From Rhodoferax fermentans (lineage in GTDB: Bacteria > Pseudomonadota > Gammaproteobacteria > Burkholderiales > Burkholderiaceae_C), in assembly GCF_002017865.1 (NCBI RefSeq), contig NZ_MTJN01000002.1, positions 1,302,001-1,366,000 of the forward strand: a stretch of 64,000 bases of DNA, given 5' to 3'. Made by a program: the position numbers and the translations under genes. Within the stretch, counting starts at the first letter, position 1. Each line of letters begins with the position of its first letter. This document shows, in pieces, positions 44,795-54,420 of the stretch. The notes under the pieces were generated by a model. The model saw only the letters and a program-made list of their open reading frames with translations, was not told the origin of the DNA and did not search any database.

Positions 44795-44833
44795 AAGCCG
44801 CCACACCGGTTCACCCCGGTGTGGCGGCTTTCT
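44795..44833. terminator. Bidirectional intrinsic terminator between GH31 and uxuA
   Basis: A perfect 15-bp stem AAGCCGCCACACCGG (44795-44809) / CCGGTGTGGCGGCTT (44816-44830) with a 6-nt loop, T-rich on both outer sides, in the gap between convergent genes. Confidence 0.92.
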
Positions 44834-44837
44834 GTTG

Positions 44838-45890
44838 TCAGACCTTAGCCTGCGTGTATTTGCTCACCGCTTCCCACAAGCCGTTGAGGTAGACCGCCCC
44901 CAGGGCCCGGTCATACAGGCCATAACCTGGCTTGCCAGTCTCACCCCAGATCATGCGGCCATGGTCCGGACGCCAGTACCCCTCAAAGCCCACGTCATGG
45001 TAGGCCTTCACAATGGCCGCCATATCGAGTGAACCATCACAGGAGCGATGGGTGGACTCGTAGAAGGTGCCATCGGGCTCGACCTTGACGTTGCGCAGGT
45101 GCCCAAAGTGGATACGCCCCTGGCCACCAAACTCCTTGACCAACGAGGGGATGTTGTTGCACAGGTCCGCACCCAGGGAGCCCGAGCACAAGGTCAGGCC
45201 GTTGGAGGTGGAGTCCACTATTCCGACCAGACGTGCCAGGTCATCACGGTTTTTGACAATGCGTGGCAGGCCAAAGATCGGGCGCGGCGGATCATCGGGG
45301 TGCATGGCCATCTTGATGCCCACCTCTTCAGCCACCGGGATGATGGCCTTGAGGAAGTACTCCAGGTTGGCCCACAGGGCTTCTTCGTCGACGGCCTTGT
45401 ACTCGGCCAGCAGGTTCTTGAGTTCTTCGGGTTTGTAGCTGGCATCCCAGCCCGGCAGGGAGATGCCCTTCTCCGGGTCGATCTTGGCCACCGCTTCGGC
45501 ATCAAAGGCCAGGGTGAAGGAGCCGTCAGGCAGCTGTTTGGCCATTTCGGTGCGGGTCCAGTCAAACACCGGCATGAAGTTGTAGCAGATCACCTTCACA
45601 CCCACGGCCGCGCAGTTGCGGATGTTTTGCTGGAAGTTGGCAATCAGGCGGTCCCGGCTGGGTTTGCCCAGTTTGATGTCTTCATGGGTGGGTACGCTCT
45701 CAACCACTTCGAATTTGAGGCCTGCGCCTTCGATGCGGTCACGCAGGGCTTGCAATTTGTCGATGGGCCAGACTTCACCGACGGGCACGTCGTAGATGGC
45801 CGACACGATGCCGTACATGCCGGGGATCTGGCGGATGTATTCGAGTTTGACCGGGTCGGATTCACCGTACCAGCGGAATGTCATTTTCAT
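44838..45890 (-). CDS. uxuA: Mannonate dehydratase
   Basis: Converts D-mannonate to 2-keto-3-deoxygluconate (KDG), 350 residues, TIM-barrel metal enzyme. Family segments: [22 protein letters not shown] at the N-terminus, [13 protein letters not shown] (about 100-112), MAMHPDDPP (about 196), CSGSLG and [15 protein letters not shown] near residue 314. Length is standard for the shorter UxuA form. The ATG at 45890 has AGGAG upstream. Third and last gene of the uxaC-uxuB-uxuA operon. Confidence 0.95.
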   Translation of the reverse strand: MKMTFRWYGESDPVKLEYIRQIPGMYGIVSAIYDVPVGEVWPIDKLQALRDRIEGAGLKFEVVESVPTHEDIKLGKPSRDRLIANFQQNIRNCAAVGVKVICYNFMPVFDWTRTEMAKQLPDGSFTLAFDAEAVAKIDPEKGISLPGWDASYKPEELKNLLAEYKAVDEEALWANLEYFLKAIIPVAEEVGIKMAMHPDDPPRPIFGLPRIVKNRDDLARLVGIVDSTSNGLTLCSGSLGADLCNNIPSLVKEFGGQGRIHFGHLRNVKVEPDGTFYESTHRSCDGSLDMAAIVKAYHDVGFEGYWRPDHGRMIWGETGKPGYGLYDRALGAVYLNGLWEAVSKYTQAKV

Positions 45891-45933
45891 AGGAGGTCTC
45901 CTGGTTGTAGGGGGCTATGGACTGTGGCTGTGC

Positions 45934-47397
45934 TTAGAACACGAGTTGGGTGGCCACGGCCACTTGCGGGTGTTTGGCCAGGCGCTCAAAGGCGGCCAGC
46001 AGTTCGGCTTTGAAGCCGGCATGGGCACGCAGGTCGGTGCCGAAGATTTTCTCAATCGACAGCAGGTTCTCCACCACGGTGGCGGGGTTGGTGCTGCTGC
46101 GGGCCTGGGCCAGGATGTCGGCTGACAGGGGGTCGTTGAGCACGGCGTCTGCGGTGTGAGCGGTTTTGACGGCAAAGTGCATCCAGGCGGCAATCGCGGT
46201 GGCGATCATCGGCGAAGTCAGGCCTTTGGCTTGGCGGTCACGCAAGGGCGCGAGCAGGCGCTGCGGCAGCTTTTGTGAGCCGTCGGAGGCAATCTGTGCG
46301 GTGCGGTGTTTGAGGGCGGGGTTGCGAAAGCGTTGTTTGAGGCTTTCCACGTACTCGGCCGGGTTGACACCTTTGGGGGCATGCAACACTTCACGGATCT
46401 CGACCCACAGCGGGTCCAGGATGTCGGTGATCAGGGGCAGTTGCATGGCATCGGCCACGGTTTCACGGCCGGTGAGTTGACCCAGGTAGGCCAGGGTGGA
46501 GTGCGCGCCGTTGAGGCAGCGCAGTTTCATGTTCTCCCAGCATTCGATCTCGTCGGAGAAGATGGCCCCACCGATGGTCCAGTCGGGGCGACCCATGGTG
46601 AATTGGTCTTCGATGACCCATTGCACAAATTGTTCGGTGACCACGGGCCAGGCGTCTTGCATGCCGATGGCTTGGGTGATGTGGGCACGGTCTGCATCGG
46701 TGGTGGCCGGGGTGATGCGGTCAACCATGGTGCAGGGGAAGGTGACTTTGGCTTCGATCCAGGTGGCCAGGTCGGCATCGACTTCGCGGGCAAAGGCGAG
46801 CACGGCGGCTTTGGCCAGGATGCCGTTGTTGGGCAGGTTGTCGCAAGACAGGACGGTGAAGGGCAGGATGCCTGCTGCGCGGCGGTTTTTGAGGGCCTGG
46901 ACGATCAGGCCGAGCACGGTTTTGGGGCTGCTGGGGGTGTCCAGGTCAGCGGCAATGGCTGGGGCCTGGAGTTGCAGTTTGCCGCTGGCGGGGTCGAGGT
47001 AGTAGCCTTTTTCTGTGACGGTGATGCTGACGATGCGGGTGCTGACGTCGCTCATCTTGGCCAGCAGTTTGTCGGCGTCTTCTGCACCACCGAGGACGTC
47101 GATGATGGAGCCGATGACTTTGATGTTTTCACCATCGGCGCCCATTTCAGCCAGGGTGTAGAGGCCGTCCTGGGGGACCAGGGCGTTTTTCATATCCGCA
47201 GAGATGACACCAGCGCCCACAATGCCCCAGGCCAGGTCACCTGAGGCCAGTACGGCTTCGGTGAACATGGCTTGGTGCGCCCGGTGAAAGGCGCCTATGC
47301 CCAGGTGCACGATGGATCCAACCACTTGGCTGCGGTCGTAGGATGGTCGGGTGACCGACTCGGGCAGGTGGGACAGGCTATGGGCAGATAGGCGCAT
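45934..47397 (-). CDS. uxuB: Fructuronate reductase, mannitol dehydrogenase family
   Basis: NAD-dependent reduction of D-fructuronate to D-mannonate, 487 residues. Mannitol-dehydrogenase family features: VHLGIGAFHRAHQA (about residues 31-44, nucleotide-binding), GVISADMKNAL, VLSCDNLPNNG (about 180-190), PCTMVDRITPATT and KLRCLNGAHSTLAYLG (catalytic Lys region, about 295-310). It lies between uxaC and uxuA. Since no separate tagaturonate reductase (uxaB) is seen in the window, this enzyme might also reduce tagaturonate, which is inference. Confidence 0.92.
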   Translation of the reverse strand: MRLSAHSLSHLPESVTRPSYDRSQVVGSIVHLGIGAFHRAHQAMFTEAVLASGDLAWGIVGAGVISADMKNALVPQDGLYTLAEMGADGENIKVIGSIIDVLGGAEDADKLLAKMSDVSTRIVSITVTEKGYYLDPASGKLQLQAPAIAADLDTPSSPKTVLGLIVQALKNRRAAGILPFTVLSCDNLPNNGILAKAAVLAFAREVDADLATWIEAKVTFPCTMVDRITPATTDADRAHITQAIGMQDAWPVVTEQFVQWVIEDQFTMGRPDWTIGGAIFSDEIECWENMKLRCLNGAHSTLAYLGQLTGRETVADAMQLPLITDILDPLWVEIREVLHAPKGVNPAEYVESLKQRFRNPALKHRTAQIASDGSQKLPQRLLAPLRDRQAKGLTSPMIATAIAAWMHFAVKTAHTADAVLNDPLSADILAQARSSTNPATVVENLLSIEKIFGTDLRAHAGFKAELLAAFERLAKHPQVAVATQLVF

Positions 47398-47430
47398 GGT
47401 GATTTTGACGGATTATGTTGTAAGCCAGAC

Positions 47431-48852
47431 TTAATCTTCAACGCCAGGAATGGCGAAGTAGTTCTTGGCGTTGCGGAAGCTGATGTCCTGAACCATGGCA
47501 CCAAAGGTCTCAAAGTCAGCAGGGATCTCTCCGTTTTCCATCCAGCCACCCACCAGTCCACACAGGATGCGGCGGAAGTACTCATGGCGCGGGAAAGACA
47601 AGAAGCTGCGCGAGTCGGTCAGCATGCCCACAAATCGTGACAAGACACCCAGGTTGCCCAAACTGATCATCTGACGACGCATGCCGTCCATGTGGTCATT
47701 GAACCACCAAGCTGAGCCCATCTGGATCTTGCCTGGCACCGAGCCGTCCTGGAAACAGCCCATGACCGTGCCCAGCACTTCCAGGTCATTCGGGTTGAGT
47801 GAATACAGAATGGTTTTCGGCAACATGTTCTCGCTTTGCAGCGCATTCATGAAGGCGCCGAGCTTGGCAGCAATCTGCTCGTCATTCACTGCGTCGTACC
47901 CGGTGTCCGGCCCCAGCTGTTTGAACATGGCACTGTTGAGATTACGCACCGCCGCCATGTGCAGCTGCATGGCCCAACCGCGCTTGGCATTCATGCGTCC
48001 CACATCGAGCAAAACGGCGGTCTTGTAGATATCCGCCTCGTTGGCACTCAAAGCGGTGCCACTCAACAACTTGGCAAAGATGGCTTCAACGGCCTGGGCA
48101 CTTGCAAAACTGGCAAAAGGCGCTGCCAGACCGTGGTCGGAAGCACGGCAACCCAGACTGTGAAACACGGCGTGGCGCGCATCCAGAGCGGCGATCAGCG
48201 ACTGGTAAGAGCCGATGGCGACGTTGGCACTGGCACCGAGTTTGTCAATGTAAGACTGCCAGATGACCAGATCGTCGGTAGCCAGGGCGCGGTCCGGGCG
48301 GAAGCTCGGCACCATCACGGGTTGGCCCGGTTGACGCACGGCGGCGTAGGCGATATGGTGTTCCAGCGAGTCTGCGGGATCGTCGGTGGTGCCTACCGCA
48401 CGCACGTTCATACGCTGCAACAGTGAGCGGGCACCAAACTCGGGGAGAACGATTTGAGCGTTGCAGGCCTCCCAGATGGCTGGGGCGGTTTTAGCTGACA
48501 GGGGTTCAAAGATGCCAAAGTAGCGTTGTAGTTCCAGATGGGTCCAGTGGTACAACGGGTTGCCTACCAGACGGGGCACGGTTTGCGCCCAGGCTAAGAA
48601 GGTTTGGTAGTCAGGTTCATGGCCGGTGATGACTTGCTCAGGCACACCGTTGGAACGCATGGCACGCCATTTATAGTGGTCACCACCCAGCCAAGCATGG
48701 GCAAGATTGCGAAAGGTAGCATTGCTGGCAATGTCAGCGGGGGGCAGGTGGCAGTGGTAGTCGATGATCGGCATCTGCGCTGCGTAATCGTGGTACAGCC
48801 TCTTGGAACAATCGTCAGGCAAGAGGAAATCAGCATTCATAAAAGGGGACAT
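47431..48852 (-). CDS. uxaC: Glucuronate/galacturonate isomerase
   Basis: First enzyme of hexuronate breakdown: glucuronate to fructuronate and galacturonate to tagaturonate. Amidohydrolase-like TIM barrel of 473 residues with the metal site DYHCHLPPADIA near residue 31, NVRAVGTTDDPADSLEHH (about 148-165), and NPNDLEVLGTVMGCFQDGSVPGKIQMGSAWW near residue 350-385. The ATG at 48852 has GGAG 7 nt upstream; a second ATG four codons later is possible. First gene of the operon, divergent from the TRAP operon, with two KdgR-like palindromes in the gap. Confidence 0.96.
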   Translation of the reverse strand: MSPFMNADFLLPDDCSKRLYHDYAAQMPIIDYHCHLPPADIASNATFRNLAHAWLGGDHYKWRAMRSNGVPEQVITGHEPDYQTFLAWAQTVPRLVGNPLYHWTHLELQRYFGIFEPLSAKTAPAIWEACNAQIVLPEFGARSLLQRMNVRAVGTTDDPADSLEHHIAYAAVRQPGQPVMVPSFRPDRALATDDLVIWQSYIDKLGASANVAIGSYQSLIAALDARHAVFHSLGCRASDHGLAAPFASFASAQAVEAIFAKLLSGTALSANEADIYKTAVLLDVGRMNAKRGWAMQLHMAAVRNLNSAMFKQLGPDTGYDAVNDEQIAAKLGAFMNALQSENMLPKTILYSLNPNDLEVLGTVMGCFQDGSVPGKIQMGSAWWFNDHMDGMRRQMISLGNLGVLSRFVGMLTDSRSFLSFPRHEYFRRILCGLVGGWMENGEIPADFETFGAMVQDISFRNAKNYFAIPGVED

Positions 48853-48922
48853 GGGGTCACTCCGTGTGTAAAAACAGGCAAGCCAGAGACTCTAACTCAA
48901 AGCAAACGAGAATTCAATCAAA

Positions 48923-48938
48923 TTGAAACGGCGTTTTA
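48923..48938. promoter_or_regulatory. Candidate KdgR-type operator, uxaC promoter
   Basis: TTGAAACGGCGTTTTA fits the palindrome TGAAAC-N3-GTTTCA known for KdgR (IclR family) in gammaproteobacteria, with one mismatch. It lies about 70 bp upstream of uxaC, in the divergent gap with the TRAP operon. Confidence 0.55.
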
Positions 48939-48987
48939 GTTAAGAAAAAATACACTTTGACTTACCTCAATCTTACACAAACTAAAA

Positions 48988-49003
48988 TGAAATTTTGTTT
49001 CAA
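48988..49003. promoter_or_regulatory. Candidate KdgR-type operator, TRAP operon promoter
   Basis: TGAAATTTTGTTTCAA; on the minus strand TTGAAACAAAATTTCA, the same 16-bp pattern as at 48923-48938 and 57198-57213. It lies about 120 bp before the dctP start. Confidence 0.55.
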
Positions 49004-49024
49004 AAATTATTGGGCGCCGTTTGA

Positions 49025-50098
<1,074 letters not shown>

Positions 50099-50128
50099 TC
50101 TGGTATTTGACGTTGGGTTGATGATATT

Positions 50129-50164
50129 GCCCGAAAGTTGCATCGCGCTTTCGGGCATTTTTTT
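50129..50164 (+). terminator. Intercistronic terminator between dctP and dctQ
   Basis: GCCCGAAAG (50129-50137) pairs perfectly with CTTTCGGGC (50148-50156) and is followed by a run of seven T (50158-50164). The dctQ ribosome-binding site (GGAG) comes directly after. Partial termination would make binding protein in excess over the membrane subunits. Confidence 0.85.
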
Positions 50165-50175
50165 GGAGTGAGTTT

Positions 50176-50670
50176 ATGAAATGGCTAACGTGGCTTAACA
50201 GCCGCCTGTCGCGTTGGGCAATGTACATTGCTGTGGCGTGCCTGCTTGGCATCGTTGGTGTGGTATTCGGGTCCGTGATCTGGCGTTATGCGCTCAACGA
50301 TGCACCCGCCTGGTCTGAGCAAGTAGCGTTGATTCTGGTGATCAATGTGGCCATGTTTGGCGCCTCGGCCGGAGTTCGAGACGAAGGACACATCGGCATG
50401 GAATCCCTGGTTGGCCTGTTGCCTGCCAAATTCCAGTTTTGGGTTGGCAACTTGGTGGGTTTGATCACCATTGTTTTTGGCAGTTTTCTCGCTTGGGGTT
50501 GCTGGACCATGGCTGTGTCAGTGTGGACCAACCAGATTCCAACCCTGGGTATTTCGGAGGCCTTTCGTTACCTGCCCTGTGTCGCGGCTGGGTTGATGAT
50601 TGTGCTGTTTTCCATTGAGCATCTGATTGCGATGTCTTCTGACACGAAAGTAATTCCATCATGGCACTGA
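50176..50670 (+). CDS. TRAP transporter small membrane subunit DctQ (uronate cluster)
   Basis: 164-residue, four-helix membrane subunit. WRYALNDAPAWSEQVALILVINVAMFGASAGVR (about 35-68) is the usual DctQ core with the conserved WxE. GGAG precedes the ATG by 8 nt. It overlaps dctM by 10 bp. Confidence 0.9.
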   Translation: MKWLTWLNSRLSRWAMYIAVACLLGIVGVVFGSVIWRYALNDAPAWSEQVALILVINVAMFGASAGVRDEGHIGMESLVGLLPAKFQFWVGNLVGLITIVFGSFLAWGCWTMAVSVWTNQIPTLGISEAFRYLPCVAAGLMIVLFSIEHLIAMSSDTKVIPSWH

Positions 50671-52019
50671 CCGTTCTCTGCATCAGTTTTCTGGTGTTTT
50701 TATTGTTGGGGGTGCCCGTTGCCTTCTCCATCGCGTTGAGTTGTATTGCAACTTACTGGACCGAAGGTTTCCCTCTGGAGCTTGCATTCCAGAACATGAT
50801 TTCTGGCATGAACGTGTTTTCGTTCCTGGCGATCCCGTTTTTCATTTTCTCGGGTGAGCTGATGCTGCATGGCGGCATCGCGGACAAGATTGTCAACTTT
50901 GCCCGCAACATGATCGGTCACCGTCGCGGTGGCTTGGGCATGGCCAACGTGGTTGCTTGCACCTTGTTTGGTGGCGTCTCCGGCTCACCTGTGGCCGACG
51001 TCTCCGCCATGGGTGGTGTGATGATCCCGATGATGAAAAAAGAAGGCTACAGCGCCGACTATGCCGTCAACGTGACCACCCACGCATCCCTGTGCGGAGC
51101 GCTGATGCCGACCTCCCACAACCTGATCATCTATGCTTTTGCAGCATCGAGCAGCAGCGGCTTGCTGATGGGTAAAGACATCATGATCAAGGGGGTTTCG
51201 ATTGGGGACTTGATGTTCGCCGGTCTGTTGCCAGTGATTGTGCTGATGGTCTGCATGTTGTTTGCAGCCTACTGGGTGGCCAAGAAGGAAGGTTATCCCA
51301 TTCGCGCCGATGGCAGCAGCACCTTGGACAAGTTTGCTGGCTGGAATGCGGTGTTGACCTCGGGTGTCGCAGCTTTGCCGGGCATGTTCGTTGTGGTGAT
51401 CATCCTCGGTTGCATCATCATGGGCATCACGACAGCAACTGAAGCGGCCGGTATTGCTGTGGTGTACTCGTTGTTCTTGACCTTTGTCGGTTACAGAACC
51501 ATGACTTGGGAAAAGCTGATGAAGGCTGCGGCCAAAGCCGCCAAGACCACCGGTGTGGTGTTGCTGCTGATTGGTGTCTCCACCATGTTCCAGTACATCA
51601 TGACCATTCTGGAAATTCCGGACAAAACAGCCGAACTGCTGCTCAGCGCCACCACCGATCCGATCGTGATGTTCTTGCTGATCAACCTGATCCTGTTTTT
51701 GTTGGGCACCTTCATGGACATGGCCTCGACCATCCTGATCTGCACGCCACTGTTTTTGCCATTGGCCATCCACATGGGCATGGGTCCGGTTCAGTTTGGC
51801 ATCGTGATGCTGCTTAACTGCGCGCTCGGTCTCAACACACCTCCGGTCGGAACCACCCAGTTTGTGGGGTGTGCGATTGGCGAGGTCTCGGTGGAACAGG
51901 TCATGAAAAGCATCTTGCCGTTCTACGGGGCTCTGTTCGCCGTGATGGCTGTGGTGACCTATTTCCCGGCATTCTCTACCTGGATTCCGAGCCTGCTCAA
52001 AGGCGCGCCAGTTTACTGA
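50661..52019 (+). CDS. TRAP transporter large membrane subunit DctM (uronate cluster)
   Basis: 452-residue permease of about 12 helices with FLAIPFFIFSGELMLHGGIADKIV (about 55-78), GGVSGSPVADVSAMGGVMIPMMKKEGY, and FMDMASTILICTPLFLPLAIHMGMGPVQFGIVM late in the protein, all typical of DctM. The start overlaps dctQ. Two small hairpins follow the stop before uxaA. Confidence 0.93.
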   Translation: MALTVLCISFLVFLLLGVPVAFSIALSCIATYWTEGFPLELAFQNMISGMNVFSFLAIPFFIFSGELMLHGGIADKIVNFARNMIGHRRGGLGMANVVACTLFGGVSGSPVADVSAMGGVMIPMMKKEGYSADYAVNVTTHASLCGALMPTSHNLIIYAFAASSSSGLLMGKDIMIKGVSIGDLMFAGLLPVIVLMVCMLFAAYWVAKKEGYPIRADGSSTLDKFAGWNAVLTSGVAALPGMFVVVIILGCIIMGITTATEAAGIAVVYSLFLTFVGYRTMTWEKLMKAAAKAAKTTGVVLLLIGVSTMFQYIMTILEIPDKTAELLLSATTDPIVMFLLINLILFLLGTFMDMASTILICTPLFLPLAIHMGMGPVQFGIVMLLNCALGLNTPPVGTTQFVGCAIGEVSVEQVMKSILPFYGALFAVMAVVTYFPAFSTWIPSLLKGAPVY

Positions 52020-52027
52020 GACTCGCA

Positions 52028-52097
52028 AGAACCCGTCCGATTTCTCGGCGCGGGTTCTCTGCCACGATTAAAAATTCTCTGCGGCATCTTGCCGCAG
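52028..52097 (+). promoter_or_regulatory. Two intercistronic hairpins between dctM and uxaA
   Basis: AGAACCCG (52028-52035) pairs with CGGGTTCT (52051-52058); CTGCGGCA (52079-52086) pairs with TGCCGCAG (52090-52097) around a 3-nt loop. No long T run follows, so attenuation or mRNA stabilisation is more likely than full termination. Confidence 0.55.
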
Positions 52098-52116
52098 CAC
52101 TATTGAGGGGAACTCA

Positions 52117-53628
52117 ATGCCATCTTCAGTTATCCGTTTACACGCCAGTGACGATGTGGTGATCGCCACCATGCAGTTGTTGCCAGGTACATCTTTGCTG
52201 GCCGACAAGCTGGTGGTGCGCGACCTGATTCCGCCAGGCCATAAAGTGGCCGCACACGACATCGCTCAAGGGGCGGCGGTGCGTCGCTACAACCAGATCA
52301 TCGGTTTTGCCAAGGTCAACATTGCTGCCGGTCAGCATGTGCATTCGCACAACCTTGGCATGGGCGAGTTTGAGCGCGATTACGGCATTGGCCAAGGTGT
52401 TAGCGAGTTGCCAAAAGCTGAGCACCCAGCCACCTTCATGGGCTACAAACGCGCCAATGGCAAGGTCGGAACACGCAATTACATCGCCATCATCGCCTCG
52501 GTCAATTGTTCGGCCACGGTGGTACGTGCGATTGCCAGCCATTTCAGCCGGGAAAAGCTGGCTGCCTACCCCAACATCGATGGCGTGGTGGCTTTGCCCC
52601 ACCCACTGGGTTGTGGCATGGGGGTGGTGAGTGAAGGCATGGACATCCTGCGCCGCACCATGGTCGGTTATGCACGCCACCCGAACTTTGCTGGCGTGTT
52701 GTTTGTGGGTCTGGGTTGTGAACAAAACCAGATTGCCCCCATCGTTGAGATGGTGGGTGCCCACGACGAGGGTATGCTGCAACAACTGGTCATGCAGGCC
52801 GAAGGTGGCACCACCGCAGCCATCAAGAAAGGCATTGCGCAGGTCACCAGCATGCTGGAACGCGCCAACACCTACCAGCGCGAGCCAGCATCGGTCAGCC
52901 ATCTGATTGTGGGCCTGAACTGCGGCGGCTCCGATGGTTACTCCGGCATCACCGCCAACCCGGCATTGGGTGGCGCCTCTGATTTGCTGGTGTCACATGG
53001 TGGCACCACCATCCTGTCTGAGACACCGGAAGTTTATGGCGCAGAACATCTGTTGACACGTCGCGCCGCCAGCCCCGAGATCGCACACAAACTGATTGAC
53101 CGCATCAAGTGGTGGAAGGACTACACCACCCGCAACGGCAACCAGATGGACAACAACCCGTCGGTGGGCAACAAGGCGGGCGGCCTGACCACCATTCTGG
53201 AGAAATCTTTGGGGGCTGTTGCCAAAGGCGGCACCAGCACACTCAATGGTGTGTACCTGTATGCCGAACCCATCACCGCCAAGGGCTTTGTCTACATGGA
53301 CACCCCTGGCTACGACCCGGTGTCGGCAACAGGTCAGGCTGCGGGTGGTGCACAAATCATCTGTTTCACCACGGGCCGTGGCTCGGCGTTTGGCTGCGCG
53401 GGGGTACCCACCATCAAACTGGCCACCAACAACGCACTCTATGAGCGCATGCAAGATGACATGGACGTCAACTGCGGCGACCTGATCACCGGCACCCCCA
53501 TGACCGAGATCAGCCAGCGCATCTTCGACGCCATCATTCGGCACGCCTCAGGTGAGAAGGTTCGCAGCGAAGAACTCGGCTATGGCAACGACGAGTTCCT
53601 GCCGTGGCAAGTGGGCGCGGTGATGTAA
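52117..53628 (+). CDS. uxaA: Altronate dehydratase
   Basis: Dehydrates D-altronate to KDG, 503 residues. The N-terminal SAF-like domain (about 1-95, VRDLIPPGHKVAAHDIAQG) precedes the large UxaA domain with GYKRANGKVGTRNYIAIIASVNCSATV (about 109-135), PHPLGCGMG, GLGCEQNQI, GLNCGGSDGYSGITANPALG and FTTGRGSAFGCAG. The Cys and His residues are those expected for a metal or iron-sulfur site. Galactarate dehydratases are close relatives, so a sugar-acid variant is possible, but the neighbours favour altronate. Confidence 0.9.
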   Translation: MPSSVIRLHASDDVVIATMQLLPGTSLLADKLVVRDLIPPGHKVAAHDIAQGAAVRRYNQIIGFAKVNIAAGQHVHSHNLGMGEFERDYGIGQGVSELPKAEHPATFMGYKRANGKVGTRNYIAIIASVNCSATVVRAIASHFSREKLAAYPNIDGVVALPHPLGCGMGVVSEGMDILRRTMVGYARHPNFAGVLFVGLGCEQNQIAPIVEMVGAHDEGMLQQLVMQAEGGTTAAIKKGIAQVTSMLERANTYQREPASVSHLIVGLNCGGSDGYSGITANPALGGASDLLVSHGGTTILSETPEVYGAEHLLTRRAASPEIAHKLIDRIKWWKDYTTRNGNQMDNNPSVGNKAGGLTTILEKSLGAVAKGGTSTLNGVYLYAEPITAKGFVYMDTPGYDPVSATGQAAGGAQIICFTTGRGSAFGCAGVPTIKLATNNALYERMQDDMDVNCGDLITGTPMTEISQRIFDAIIRHASGEKVRSEELGYGNDEFLPWQVGAVM

Positions 53629-53709
53629 ATCCCCATGGATGACTGGTCTGACTGGCCTTGACCAGGGTCAGCAGGCATTATTTAACAAGGTTTTTTTAGG
53701 AGCGTAAGC

Positions 53710-54396
53710 ATGGCATCAAAAGATCGTATGGCAGTCCTTTCGGCGATGATGAAACAAAGCATCATCCCGGTTTTTTACCACCCAGATGTTGAACTGTGTA
53801 TCAACGTCATCCAGGCCTGCGCCAACGCGGGCGCCAAGTGTGTCGAGTTCACCAACCGTGGTGACTTCGCTGCACAAGTGTTCCTGGACGTGACCCGCCA
53901 CTTCGCCAAGGCTGACCCATCGGTGATCATGGGTGTAGGCTCGATCGTGGACGCACCCACCGCCGGCTTGTTTATCGCCAACGGCGCCAAGTTTGTGGTT
54001 GGCCCGCTGCTGAACGCTGATGTGGCCAAGGTTTGTAACCGCCGTGGCATCCCCTACAGCCCAGGCTGCGGCTCGGCCACCGAAATCGGTGACGCGCAAG
54101 AGTTGGGCGTTGAAATCGTCAAGGTGTTCCCTGGCTCGTCCGTGGGTGGCCCCGACTTTGTCAAGAGTGTGATGGGCCCCATGCCCTGGACCCGCATCAT
54201 GCCCACTGGCGGCGTGGAACCCACCGAAGAGTCTTTGCGCAAGTGGTTTGGTGCCGGCATTGTGGCCTGTGGCATTGGCTCCAACATGATCACCAAGAAA
54301 CTGCTCGACGCCAAGGATTACAAAGGCATCGAAGACAACGTGCGCAAGACGGTCGAGCTGGCCGCCTCCATCAAGGCCGAACTGGCCGCCAAATAA
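53710..54396 (+). CDS. eda: KDPG/KHG aldolase, atypical subfamily
   Basis: Class I aldolase splitting 2-keto-3-deoxy-6-phosphogluconate into pyruvate and glyceraldehyde 3-phosphate, 228 residues. The Schiff-base Lys is in EIVKVFPGSSVGG (about residue 137) and the catalytic Glu in CVEFTNRGDF (about residue 47). The segments FTNRGDFA, NRRGIPYSPGCGSATEIG and PMPWTRIMPTGGVEPTEESL are, from memory, more like aldolases annotated in Bacteroidetes than the short proteobacterial Eda. AGGAG precedes the ATG by 7 nt. It is followed 24 bp later by a KDG kinase. Confidence 0.9.
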   Translation: MASKDRMAVLSAMMKQSIIPVFYHPDVELCINVIQACANAGAKCVEFTNRGDFAAQVFLDVTRHFAKADPSVIMGVGSIVDAPTAGLFIANGAKFVVGPLLNADVAKVCNRRGIPYSPGCGSATEIGDAQELGVEIVKVFPGSSVGGPDFVKSVMGPMPWTRIMPTGGVEPTEESLRKWFGAGIVACGIGSNMITKKLLDAKDYKGIEDNVRKTVELAASIKAELAAK

Positions 54397-54420
54397 TCAG
54401 TCAAGAAGGAATTGAAAAAA

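Noticed and set aside
46306..47244. A 312-codon plus-strand frame opposite uxuB
   Set aside because: Gly/Asp/Val-rich shadow translation of uxuB; the mannitol-dehydrogenase motifs on the minus strand settle the matter.
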